This document shows positions 44,563 through 52,570 of a stretch of 64,000 nt of DNA, piece by piece. The stretch's first letter is position 1, and every line of letters begins with the position of its first letter. The DNA is from Halorubrum sp. PV6 (lineage in GTDB: Archaea; Halobacteriota; Halobacteria; Halobacteriales; Haloferacaceae), in the NCBI RefSeq assembly GCF_003990725.2, contig NZ_CP030064.1, forward strand, positions 682,001-746,000. The letters run 5' to 3'. The position numbers and the translations under genes were made by a program. The notes under the pieces were generated by a model. It searched no databases, was not told the DNA's origin, and worked only from the letters and a program-made list of their open reading frames with translations.

Positions 44563-45354
44563 GTGACCCGATCGAGAACGCGCGTCGACGCCCACGTGAA
44601 GGTGCTCGACGACGACGTCGTGGCCCTCGCGAAGGAACGGGGGATCGACGCGCTCGTGTACGCGCCACATTTCACCCGGCTGCCGACGATCCGCGAGCGC
44701 GCGGCCCGGTTCTCCGACGACGACCTCACCGTGGTCCCCGCCCGCGAGGTGTTCACCGGCGACTGGGGGAACCGGCGACACATCCTCGTTCTCGGCTTAG
44801 ACGAACCCGTCCCCGACTACATCACCTTCGAGGCGGCGATGGCCGAGGTCGACCGACAGGATGCGGCCGTCCTCGCGCCGCACCCGAGTTTCGCGACCAT
44901 CTCGCTCACCCGCCCGGAGATCGACGCGCACGGCGCGCGGATCGACGCGATAGAGACGTACAACACGAAACTCCTCCCGCACCAGAACGCCCGAATGCGT
45001 CGCATCGCCGCGGCCACCGGCCAGCCGGGATTCGGCTCGTCGTACGCGCACCTCTCCGGCACCGTCGGCGAGGCGTGGACCGAGTTCGACGGCGCGTTCG
45101 ACGGCGTCGACGAGGTCGTTGCGGCTTTCCGCGAGCGCCGCCCGCGGACCGTGGTCCACCGCGGCGGCGCCGGCCACCAACTCCGCGGGCTCGTCGAGTT
45201 CGCGCACCTCGCGTACGAGAACACCTGGGAGAAGGTCGACCGACAGTTCCTCTCCGGCGACGAGCCGACGCTCCCGACCAACGTCGCCTACGAGGGTCGG
45301 TTCGACGACGTGAGCGTCTACGCCGGGACGCTCTCCGACTACCGGCCGCGGTAG
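44563..45354 (+). CDS. PHP-domain phosphoesterase-like protein
   Basis: A 263-residue PHP-domain protein with a GTG start. The first metal motif, usually DLHxHT, is DAHVKV here (after VTRSRTR), so the second His is a Lys. Other metal-region blocks are VYAPHFTRLPTI, PAREVFTG, APHPSF and IETYNTK. Members hydrolyse phosphate esters such as histidinol phosphate or small nucleotides; with an altered first motif, activity is uncertain. The C-terminus (about 190-263) is haloarchaea-specific in look. Confidence 0.72.
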   Translation: MTRSRTRVDAHVKVLDDDVVALAKERGIDALVYAPHFTRLPTIRERAARFSDDDLTVVPAREVFTGDWGNRRHILVLGLDEPVPDYITFEAAMAEVDRQDAAVLAPHPSFATISLTRPEIDAHGARIDAIETYNTKLLPHQNARMRRIAAATGQPGFGSSYAHLSGTVGEAWTEFDGAFDGVDEVVAAFRERRPRTVVHRGGAGHQLRGLVEFAHLAYENTWEKVDRQFLSGDEPTLPTNVAYEGRFDDVSVYAGTLSDYRPR

Positions 45355-45416
45355 GCCGCACCGGGCAGACGAGCCGCCGGAGGCCGCGAGAACGGCGCAG
45401 GCGATCTCGCCGCCCC

Positions 45417-45920
45417 TTATAAGCCGAGCCCCGCCGCCGCCTCCGAGGCGGCCGTCGAGATGTCGAGGTCGAGGCTCACGACGTAGGCGTTGATCGCCCA
45501 GAAGACTACCAACTCCACGGCGGTGATGATCACGGTGACCAGGTCCGCGTACTTGCTGCTCGTCGTCACGCCGGTCGGCATCCCGTACTCGGTGTCCGAG
45601 AGGGGGTGGAACAGCGCGATGCCGCGGCGGCTCCCGACCACGTCGAGGATGTAGTGGGTCAACACGCCGATCCAGACGTACTGGAGGTTACCGAAGACGA
45701 TGGGGTACGCGAGGAAGATGCCGAGCACCGGGAGGCTGTGGAGCGTCTTCCGGTGGCGGCCGAAGGCGGTGTCGACGTCGGGGAACAGCGCGCCCAACAC
45801 GATCGGGACGGTGATCTCGGCGATGGTCCGCGCGGTGGCCGCGTCGAGGCCGGGCTCGATGACGAAGCCGAGCCCGAGCGCCAACAGGAGGCCGTTGAGG
45901 ACGTGGCCGCGTTTGTTCAT
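45417..45920 (-). CDS. Membrane-bound metal-dependent hydrolase-like protein (YdjM)
   Basis: A 167-residue integral membrane protein of the YdjM/DUF457 family. It has the FPDVDTAFGRHRKTLHSLP motif (about 45-64) and LTHYILDVVG (about 88-97), with His and Asp residues that would bind metal at the membrane face. Four hydrophobic helices are visible. The true activity is unknown; YdjM-like proteins are sometimes SOS-regulated. A frame open upstream is a shadow. The ATG at 45920 gives the family N-terminus (MNKRGHVLNGLLLALGLG). Two related genes lie at 57974-59365. Confidence 0.8.
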   Translation of the reverse strand: MNKRGHVLNGLLLALGLGFVIEPGLDAATARTIAEITVPIVLGALFPDVDTAFGRHRKTLHSLPVLGIFLAYPIVFGNLQYVWIGVLTHYILDVVGSRRGIALFHPLSDTEYGMPTGVTTSSKYADLVTVIITAVELVVFWAINAYVVSLDLDISTAASEAAAGLGL

Positions 45921-46049
45921 ACGGCTGGATCGGCGCGGGCACAGGTGAAACCACCGGATCGCGGGTCCCCGGACCGGCGGTCGAGCCGGCCCCCGAGCCG
46001 ACGCCGCCCCGGTCGAAAGAGCCACGGCGGTCGCCGCCGAGCGACCCGT

Positions 46050-47153
46050 ATGGAGTACGAGGAGCCAAAGTTCTTCCACGTGATGCAGTACGCGGCCGCG
46101 GCCGACGGGGACGTCATCGACATGGTGAGCGGCAACCCCGACTGGGAGCCGCCCGGCGCGCTCCGGTCGGCGCTCAGCGAGTACGCCGACCTGCCCTCCG
46201 AATCGTTCCAGTACCCGCCGAGCGAGGGACTCGTCGAACTCCGCGAGGCCATCGCCGAGCGCCGGAACGTCGACCCCGACCGCGTGGTCGTCACGAACGG
46301 GACCGGCGAGGCCAACTACCTCGCGCTGGCGCGCGCGTTCGAGCGCGACGCGGGCGACGAGGCGCTGCTCATGGACCCCGTCTATCCGTACTACCCCGGC
46401 AAGGTGGACATGCTCGGCGGCGAGAGCACACTCGTCCCGGTCGAGCGCGACGGAGGGCTCGACGTCCCGGCGATCCGCGAGGCGGCGAGCGAGGACACCG
46501 CCCTCATCGTCCTCAACACGCCGAACAACCCGACCGGGGCCGTCTACGACATCGACGCGATCCGAGAGGTCCTCGCGGTCGCCGAGGCGGTCGACGCCCT
46601 CGTCGTGGTCGACGAGGTGTACGACCACTTCGATCTCACGGGGGAGTTCGAGTCGGCGCTCACGCTGTCTTCGGACCGCGTCATCGTCACCAGCGGCTTC
46701 TCGAAGTCGATGGCTATCACCGGGTTTCGTGTCGGCTACGGCGTCTTCCCCGAGTCACACGTCGGCTCCGCCAAGACGCGGCACATGCTCGTGAACGTCA
46801 CCGGCGCGCGCCCGTCGCAGTACGCCGTCTGCCACGCGCTCGCCGAGACGCCACCCGAGTACTACGCGACGGTCCGGGAACGGCTCGCAGGCCGAGTCGA
46901 CGCGTTCACCGACGCGCTCGACGCGGCGGGCGCCGAGTACAGCCGGCCAGACGGTGCGTTCTACGTCCTCGCGCGCTTCGACGACTTCCCCGGCACGATG
47001 GCGAACGTCAAGCGGCTGATCGACGAGGCCGGCGTCGCCGGGATGCCGGGCGAGGCGTTCGGCAGCGCCCGCGACGAGTGGATCCGGTTCGCGCTCGTGA
47101 CGCCGCGAGTCGAGGCGGCCGCGGAGCGCCTCGCCGACTACTTCGGAGCGTGA
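46050..47153 (+). CDS. Class I/II PLP aminotransferase
   Basis: A 367-residue fold-type I aminotransferase. The PLP lysine is in SGFSKSMAITGFRVGYG (about 216), the PLP phosphate/ring contacts in GTGEANYLALARAFE, NTPNNPTGAVYD and VVDEVYDHF. The carboxylate-binding Arg is in WIRFALVTP near the C-terminus. The substrate pair is not clear; aspartate- or aromatic-type enzymes look like this. The ATG at 46050 is the likely start; the longer open frame upstream is a shadow of the reverse YdjM-like gene. Confidence 0.88.
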   Translation: MEYEEPKFFHVMQYAAAADGDVIDMVSGNPDWEPPGALRSALSEYADLPSESFQYPPSEGLVELREAIAERRNVDPDRVVVTNGTGEANYLALARAFERDAGDEALLMDPVYPYYPGKVDMLGGESTLVPVERDGGLDVPAIREAASEDTALIVLNTPNNPTGAVYDIDAIREVLAVAEAVDALVVVDEVYDHFDLTGEFESALTLSSDRVIVTSGFSKSMAITGFRVGYGVFPESHVGSAKTRHMLVNVTGARPSQYAVCHALAETPPEYYATVRERLAGRVDAFTDALDAAGAEYSRPDGAFYVLARFDDFPGTMANVKRLIDEAGVAGMPGEAFGSARDEWIRFALVTPRVEAAAERLADYFGA

Positions 47154-47280
47154 GCCCCGCCGCCGATTTATAACTGATCAACCGATAGAACGGTCGCCCA
47201 CGCGGTCACGTTCGAAGGCGACAGATCGCGGCGGCGTGCCGGCGAGCGCCTCGGTAGCGGCGCGAGCCGACCGCGAGGGA

Positions 47281-47312
47281 GTCGGCGCGGCGCTTTTAAT
47301 CGCCGCGCCGAC
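47281..47312. repeat. Perfect 12-bp inverted repeat
   Basis: GTCGGCGCGGCG (47281-47292) and CGCCGCGCCGAC (47301-47312) pair perfectly around the loop CTTTTAAT. In RNA this is a very stable hairpin. The loop is also a good TATA box for a + strand transcript starting near 47322. Confidence 0.75.
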
Positions 47313-47330
47313 GAGGCTGGGGAGGCGTGA

Positions 47331-47409
47331 GGTGCGGTGCTGTGCGGGGCGGGACTCGAACGGGCAGCAGCCTCACGGCTGGGGCTTTGGTGGTGTGTAT
47401 CGCCGCACC
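47331..47409. ncRNA. Candidate structured RNA, partly tRNA-like
   Basis: GGTGCGG (47331-47337) pairs with CCGCACC (47403-47409), enclosing a CAGCC-TCAC-GGCTG hairpin (47368-47381); on the minus strand this is CAGCC-GTGA-GGCTG with a GNRA-type loop. The minus strand also reads GTTCGAGTCCCGC, like a tRNA T-loop, and an acceptor-like GTGCGG/CCGCAC pairing, but D-arm and T-stem pairing fail, so it is not a normal tRNA. TATA-like boxes lie about 25-35 bases outside both ends, so the transcribed strand is unclear. Confidence 0.3.
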
Positions 47410-47459
47410 GCAGCCAGCAACCGTTTATAAGCGATATCCCGAACCGTCGTCGATCGCGT

Positions 47460-48104
47460 CTACCCGAAGTTCTCGACTTTCGCGGCGTCGGCGTCGCCGC
47501 CGGCGGCCTCGATCGCGGCCTCCGCGTCGGCCACCAGGTCGGCGAAGCCGTACACGAAGACGGTCTCGCCGTCGCCGCCGGTCGTCGACTCGGCGACCGC
47601 GGCGTCGAGTTCGTCGGCGGCGTCGAGGCGGTGGACCGCGACGCCGCGCTCGGCCAACCGGTCCAACCGATCCGCGTGCGACACGTCGTCGTCGCGGTAG
47701 ACGATCGCGGCCTCCCCGCCCTCGTCGAGCGCGCGCTCCGCGATGGCGACCGCCGGACCGACGCCGGGGCCGCCCGCGACGATCACCGCGCGCGCCTCGC
47801 CGTCGTAGTGCTGGTCGCCGAACGGCCCGGAGAGCGTCATCTCCGTGCCGGCCTCGGCGCCCGCGAGGAACGCGGAGAACTCGCCGCCCTCGTCGGGGTC
47901 GATACCGACCGTCACCTCGAAGCTGTCCTCCACGGTCGGCGACGAGAGGGTGTAGAAGCGCGCGACCGACTCGCCGTCGATCTCGGTTCCGAGCTTCACG
48001 AACTGTCCGGGCTCGGCGTCGAACCCGTCCGGCGCGTCGAAGGAGAGTGCGTAGGTGTCGGGGCCGACCGTCTCGACCGCGCTGACCGTCGCTGTCGTGT
48101 CCAT
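47460..48104 (-). CDS. Ferredoxin-NADP reductase-like flavoprotein
   Basis: A 214-residue protein of the ferredoxin-NADP reductase superfamily. The FAD-binding motif RFYTLSSP (about 58-65), VTVGIDPDEGG, the GPFGDQHY loop and the NAD(P)-binding GGPGVGPAVAIAERAL (about 112-127) are visible, with a C-terminal VFVYGFADLVADAEAAIEAAG. There is no Fe-S domain, so the electron partner is separate (ferredoxin or an oxygenase). The ATG at 48104 starts the first strand; an ATG eight codons upstream is less likely. It lies divergent from korA with a 355-bp gap. Confidence 0.85.
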   Translation of the reverse strand: MDTTATVSAVETVGPDTYALSFDAPDGFDAEPGQFVKLGTEIDGESVARFYTLSSPTVEDSFEVTVGIDPDEGGEFSAFLAGAEAGTEMTLSGPFGDQHYDGEARAVIVAGGPGVGPAVAIAERALDEGGEAAIVYRDDDVSHADRLDRLAERGVAVHRLDAADELDAAVAESTTGGDGETVFVYGFADLVADAEAAIEAAGGDADAAKVENFG

Positions 48105-48459
48105 GCCTCGGATCGGGCCGGGAGACACAAACGTGTTCCCGTCGGCGTCGATGCCGGTCGCGCCGCTCCGGTGGGGGCGACCGGGCCGGTCGCTCTCGGT
48201 CGGGTCCGACCGTGGCTGGGCCGGAAGCGTCGCGCGCGAGTCCGGCCGCGGCTCGTTCGACGGGCGTCGAAACCCCCCACGACGATGCGGGTCGATCGTG
48301 AGAGATCAGATAAACATTCGTCCATTCGAACGTGGCTATATGCGATATACGGCGGTGGCCCGCGACAATATTCGCGAAAAACGAAACGAACGTTGGAAAA
48401 TGACCCGATGGCTCCTTCCAGAAGTCTTTTGATGAGTCCGGCGAAAGCCCCGGTATAGC
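48105..48459. other. Long divergent region upstream of korA
   Basis: This holds no credible gene. The left half is GC-rich; positions about 48297-48440 are distinctly AT-rich for this genome. That part contains TATAT-GCG-ATATA (48337-48349), TTCGCGAA (about 48369-48376), two ATTCG repeats and a TATA-like CTTTTGATG about 27-33 bases before the korA ATG. A 30-codon open frame at 48340-48432 overlaps this promoter and is not regarded as a gene. Regulatory DNA is the best reading. Confidence 0.5.
48337..48349. promoter_or_regulatory. Palindrome in korA upstream region
   Basis: TATAT-GCG-ATATA, perfect 5-base arms with a 3-base spacer, is centred about 117 bases before the korA start within the AT-rich block. 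It could be an operator or a distal promoter element. Short AT arms make chance occurrence possible. Confidence 0.3.
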
Positions 48460-50217
48460 ATGGCTGCGGACTTCAACTGGGCCGTCGGCGGAGAAGCCGG
48501 TGACGGCATCGACTCGACCGGGAAAATCTTCGCGCAAGCGCTCTCTCGGGCGGGCCGACACGTGTTCACGTCGAAGGACTTCGCGTCGCGGATCCGAGGC
48601 GGTTACACCGCCTACAAGGTGCGAACATCCGTCGACAAGGTACAGAGCGTCGTCGACCGTCTTGACGTGCTCATCGCGTTAACGCCTCGAACCATCGAGG
48701 AGAACCTCGACGAACTCCACGAGGGCTCGGTGATCATCTACGACGGCGAACGGACCACGATGCAGGACGTGGAGATCCCCGAAGAGATGATCGGGATCGA
48801 CGTCCCGCTTAAAAGTCTCGCAGAAGAGGCCGGCGGGGCGATCATGCGGAACGTCGTCGCGCTCGGCGCCGCCTGCGAGGTCGCGGCGTTCCCCATCGAG
48901 AACCTCGACTCCGCGCTGGAAAAGCGGTTCTCCGATAAGGGGCAGAAACTCGTCGACAACAACAAGGAGGCCGCCCGCGCCGGGCAGTCCTACGTCGCCG
49001 AGGAGTACGACCACGCGTTCGACTACGACTTAGCGACCACCGACGAGGACTACGTCCTCCTCAACGGCGACGAGGCCATCGGCATGGGCGCTATCGCCGC
49101 CGGCTGTCGCTTCTACGCCGGCTACCCGATCACGCCCGCGACCGACGTGATGACGTATCTCACGGGCCGAATCGAGCGGTACGGCGGCCACGTCGTGCAG
49201 GCGGAAGACGAGCTGTCCGCGATCAACATGGCGCTCGGCGCCGCCCGCGGCGGCGCGCGCTCGATGACCGCCACCTCCGGCCCGGGGATCGACCTGATGA
49301 CCGAGACGTTCGGACTCATCGCCACCTCGGAGACGCCGCTCGTCATCTGTAACGTGATGCGCTCCGGTCCCTCGACCGGGATGCCGACGAAACAGGAGCA
49401 GGGCGATTTAAACCAGATGCTGTACGGCGGCCACGGCGAGGTCCCCCGCTTCGTCCTCGCGCCGACGACCATCGCGGAGTGCTTCTGGAAGACGGTGGAG
49501 GCGTTCAACCTCGCCGAGAAGTACCAGATCCCCGTCTACCTCACCGCCGACCTCTCGATGGCGGTCACCGAGCAGACGTTCACGCCGGAAACGTTCGACA
49601 TGGACGAAGTCGAGATCGACCGCGGCAAGGTCGTCGACGAGACGACGATCGACGACCACATGAGCGAGTCGGGCGGCTTCCAGCCCCACGAGATCACCGA
49701 CGACGGGATCTCGCCGCGGGCGTTCCCCGGCACGGCGGACGGCGCACACATGTCCACCGGCCTCGAACACGACGAGCAGGGCCGCCGGACGGAAGACACC
49801 GAGATGCGCGTCGAGCAGGTCGACAAGCGCAACCGGAAAGTCGAGACGGCCCGCGAACGCGAAGACTGGAGCCCGCGCGAGTTCGGCGACGCCGACGCCG
49901 ACACGCTCGTGGTCACGTGGGGCTCGAACGAAGGCGCGCTCGCGGAGGCGGTCGAGTTCCTCGCCGACGACGGCATCGACGTGCGGGTCCTCTCGGTCCC
50001 GTACATCTTCCCGCGCCCGGACCTCACCGAGGATATCGAGGCGGCGGAGAACGTCATCGTCGTGGAGTGTAACGAACAGGGACAGTTCGCGAACCTGGTC
50101 GAACACGACGTGTTGGCGCGCGTCGACCGGATAAACAAGTACAACGGCGTGCGGTTCAAGGCCGACGAACTCGCAGACGACATCAAAGAGACCCTCACTG
50201 CAGGGGTGGAGGCGTAA
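48460..50217 (+). CDS. korA: 2-oxoacid:ferredoxin oxidoreductase alpha subunit
   Basis: A 585-residue fusion of the gamma domain (about 1-185, starting WAVGGEAGDGIDSTGKIFAQALSRAGRHVFTSKDFASRIRGG-type sequence) and the alpha/pyrimidine domain (from about 195, YAGYPITPATDVMTYLTGRI). With the beta subunit it oxidatively decarboxylates a 2-oxoacid and CoA to acyl-CoA, reducing ferredoxin. The size pair (585/287) and sequence fit the haloarchaeal 2-oxoglutarate enzyme (Kor) better than the pyruvate enzyme (Por, about 630/312), an inference from memory. korB follows after three bases. Confidence 0.9.
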   Translation: MAADFNWAVGGEAGDGIDSTGKIFAQALSRAGRHVFTSKDFASRIRGGYTAYKVRTSVDKVQSVVDRLDVLIALTPRTIEENLDELHEGSVIIYDGERTTMQDVEIPEEMIGIDVPLKSLAEEAGGAIMRNVVALGAACEVAAFPIENLDSALEKRFSDKGQKLVDNNKEAARAGQSYVAEEYDHAFDYDLATTDEDYVLLNGDEAIGMGAIAAGCRFYAGYPITPATDVMTYLTGRIERYGGHVVQAEDELSAINMALGAARGGARSMTATSGPGIDLMTETFGLIATSETPLVICNVMRSGPSTGMPTKQEQGDLNQMLYGGHGEVPRFVLAPTTIAECFWKTVEAFNLAEKYQIPVYLTADLSMAVTEQTFTPETFDMDEVEIDRGKVVDETTIDDHMSESGGFQPHEITDDGISPRAFPGTADGAHMSTGLEHDEQGRRTEDTEMRVEQVDKRNRKVETAREREDWSPREFGDADADTLVVTWGSNEGALAEAVEFLADDGIDVRVLSVPYIFPRPDLTEDIEAAENVIVVECNEQGQFANLVEHDVLARVDRINKYNGVRFKADELADDIKETLTAGVEA

Positions 50218-50220
50218 CCA

Positions 50221-51084
50221 ATGAGCTCAGACATTCGATTCACCGACTTCAAGTCAGACAAGCAGCCGACGTGGTGTCCGGGATGCGGCGACTTCGGCAC
50301 CATGAACGGGATGATGAAGGCCCTCGCAGAGACGGGAAACGACCCCGACAACACCTTCGTCGTCGCCGGCATCGGCTGTTCCGGCAAGATCGGCACGTAC
50401 ATGCACAGCTACGCGCTCCACGGCGTTCACGGACGCGCGCTCCCCGTCGGCACCGGCGTCAAGATGGCCCGGCCCGACATCGAAGTGATGGTCGCCGGCG
50501 GCGACGGCGACGGCTACTCCATCGGCGCGGGCCACTTCGTCCACGCCGTCCGGCGCAACGTCGACATGACGTACGTCGTGATGGACAACCGCATTTACGG
50601 GCTCACGAAGGGGCAGGCCTCGCCCACCTCCCGCGAGGACTTCGAGACCTCGACGAGCCCGGACGGCCCGAAACAGCCGCCGGTCAACCCGCACGCGCTG
50701 GCGCTCGCGTCCGGCGCGACGTTCATCGCGCAGTCGTTCTCCTCTGACGCGCTCCGCCATCAGGAGATCATCCAGAAGGCGGTCGAACACGACGGGTTCG
50801 GCTTCGTGAACGTCTACTCGCCGTGCGTGACGTTCAACGACGTGGACACCTACGACTACTTCCGCGACTCGCTGGTCGACTTAAAAGAGGCGGACCACGA
50901 CCCCACCGACCGCGAGGCCGCGAAGGACATCATCTTCGACTCCGACACGGAACACCAGGGCGTCATCTACCAGGAGGAGGACTCGGTGCCGTACCACGAG
51001 CGTCACGGGGTCGACGAGGACATGTCGATCATCCCGGACGGCGCGCCCGAGGGCGCGACCGACCTCGTCCGCGAGTTCTACTGA
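50221..51084 (+). CDS. korB: 2-oxoacid:ferredoxin oxidoreductase beta subunit
   Basis: A 287-residue TPP- and Fe-S-binding subunit. The [4Fe-4S] ligands are C19, C22, C53 and C202 (TWCPGCGD, GIGCSGK, YSPCVTF). The TPP motif begins GGDGDGYSIGAGHFVHAVRRN (93-113) and ends with DNRIYGLTKGQASPTS. It forms the catalytic core with KorA; the gene starts three bases after the korA stop. A T-rich terminator follows. Confidence 0.93.
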   Translation: MSSDIRFTDFKSDKQPTWCPGCGDFGTMNGMMKALAETGNDPDNTFVVAGIGCSGKIGTYMHSYALHGVHGRALPVGTGVKMARPDIEVMVAGGDGDGYSIGAGHFVHAVRRNVDMTYVVMDNRIYGLTKGQASPTSREDFETSTSPDGPKQPPVNPHALALASGATFIAQSFSSDALRHQEIIQKAVEHDGFGFVNVYSPCVTFNDVDTYDYFRDSLVDLKEADHDPTDREAAKDIIFDSDTEHQGVIYQEEDSVPYHERHGVDEDMSIIPDGAPEGATDLVREFY

Positions 51085-51136
51085 CGCGTCACGGACGGAC
51101 TCCGCGTCGCGGTTGTCGTTCCGTTTTCGCCGCTCC

Positions 51137-51148
51137 GTTTTTATATAT
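51137..51148 (+). terminator. T-rich terminator after korB
   Basis: GTTTTTATATAT, preceded by GTTTTCGCCGCTCC, lies about 55 bases after the korB stop. The stacked T-runs resemble other archaeal terminators in this window. Confidence 0.45.
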
Positions 51149-51276
51149 CCCCGCGGACAGCGGCGGCTCCATTCCGACCTCAGTAACACGCCAAATTCCG
51201 GCGACCGAGCCGTCTCGCGGCGGGTTTCCGACCGGTTTCAGCAAGCCTAATTACGTGGGTCCGTATGTACGAGTAT

Positions 51277-52512
51277 ATGGTTGATCGCTACGACGTCGTG
51301 ATCGCGGGCGCCGGTCCCGCGGGCGCTCAGTGCGCTCGCGATCTGGCGACGCGAGACTACGACGTCGTCGTTCTCGAAACGGAGCCGGAAGCCGAGTTCC
51401 CCCGCCAGAGCAACAAGTCGACTGCCGGAACGTTCCCGTCGATGATGTCCTCCTTCGGCATCCCGGACGACGTGGTGATGTCGTACACCGACGACGTTGT
51501 CTTAGAGTCGCCCAACAACCACTACAAGAGCTACCAGCCCGGCGCCGTCTTAGAGTTCGCCGACTTCAAACAGTTCCTCGTCGCGGATGGCCGCGACAAC
51601 GGCGCCGAGTACCGGTTCGACTCGCGGGTCTCTCGGCCCATCCTCGACGACGACGGCGTCATCGAGGGGGTCCGGTACAACGGCGACGAGGAGGTGTACG
51701 GCGAGGTGGTCGTCGACGCCACCGGCCCCGCCGCACCGATCGCGAGCGCGCTCGACGTCGTCGACCTCGAACGCGAAAATCAGGCGATCGGCATCGAGTA
51801 CGAGATGGAGGGCGTCGAGATGAACCACCCGGAGTACGCCGACCTGCGACGAGCGATGATGCTCCGACTCGACCACGACATCGCGCCCGGCGGCTACTCG
51901 TGGATCTTCGCCACCGGCGAGGACACCGCCAAGGTCGGCATCTGTTACATCCAGAACGACCGCCACCGCGAGTTCGCACAGGAGGGGCAAACCGTCGACG
52001 GCTACCTCGACTCGTGGATCGACCGCGACCCGCGCTTTGCCGACGCAGAGCAGATCGGCGAGACGGTCCATCGCGGCTCCGCCCACATCCAGATGCCGGA
52101 CGACATGCACACGGACCGATTCCTCGCCATCGGCGATACGGTCCCGGCAATCGACCCGCTGTGGGGCGAGGGCATTCATAAGGGAATGAAGTCGGCCCGC
52201 GCCGCGGCGGCGACCATCGACCGGTGTCTCACCGACTCGAAGCGCCGCCTCGACGCGGAGAGTCTCGCCGTGTACGAGCGGCTCTGGCACCGCGACGTGG
52301 CCCCGCGCATGAAATCGCGGCTGATGCTCACGCGACTCCTGTATCTCGCTCCGAACGAGCGGTACGACCAGTTCATGCGGGACCTCCAGCGAACCGAAGA
52401 GAACACCCTCGAGAAGGCGAATCAAGGCGAGAAGTCGTCGATGGCGAAGCTGCTCCACCTCAGCGACCTCCCGCTCTTAGCGAAGTTCGCCCGCGAGCAG
52501 TTGGGTTCGTAA
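51277..52512 (+). CDS. Geranylgeranyl reductase family flavoprotein
   Basis: A 411-residue FAD protein of the geranylgeranyl/digeranylgeranylglycerophospholipid reductase family, which saturates archaeal lipid chains; a halogenase- or other flavin-oxidoreductase role cannot be ruled out. Visible are the FAD Rossmann motif VVIAGAGPAGAQCARDLATRDYDVVVLE (about 7-34) and the second FAD motif AIGDTVPAIDPLWGEGIHKGMKSAR (about 285). The ATG at 51277 is chosen because a TATA-like CTAATTAC lies about 27-30 bases upstream; an in-frame ATG four codons earlier (51265) is the alternative. It is monocistronic. Confidence 0.72.
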   Translation: MVDRYDVVIAGAGPAGAQCARDLATRDYDVVVLETEPEAEFPRQSNKSTAGTFPSMMSSFGIPDDVVMSYTDDVVLESPNNHYKSYQPGAVLEFADFKQFLVADGRDNGAEYRFDSRVSRPILDDDGVIEGVRYNGDEEVYGEVVVDATGPAAPIASALDVVDLERENQAIGIEYEMEGVEMNHPEYADLRRAMMLRLDHDIAPGGYSWIFATGEDTAKVGICYIQNDRHREFAQEGQTVDGYLDSWIDRDPRFADAEQIGETVHRGSAHIQMPDDMHTDRFLAIGDTVPAIDPLWGEGIHKGMKSARAAAATIDRCLTDSKRRLDAESLAVYERLWHRDVAPRMKSRLMLTRLLYLAPNERYDQFMRDLQRTEENTLEKANQGEKSSMAKLLHLSDLPLLAKFAREQLGS

Positions 52513-52570
52513 CGCCGCGCCCGTCCCGGTCTCCAGAACTGTTTTGTCCGCCGGTTCCCGACAATCGATC

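Larger units (their letters stand above)
47154..47459. other. Gene-free region with strong inverted repeats
   Basis: 306 bp between the aminotransferase and the FNR-like gene contain no protein gene. It holds three TATA-like boxes: GATTTATAAC at about 47165, CTTTTAAT at 47293-47300 and TTTATAAG at 47424-47431. It also holds a perfect 12-bp hairpin (47281-47312) and a paired, partly tRNA-like block (47331-47409), which are listed separately. Confidence 0.6.

Noticed and set aside
47331-47409. A functional tRNA gene on the minus strand
   Set aside because: The T-loop and acceptor-like pairing are present, but the D-arm is missing and the T-stem has two mismatches, so it is only listed as a structured RNA candidate.
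48340-48432. A 30-codon open frame before korA
   Set aside because: It overlaps the korA promoter, is basic and has no start signal; more likely part of an AT-rich control region.
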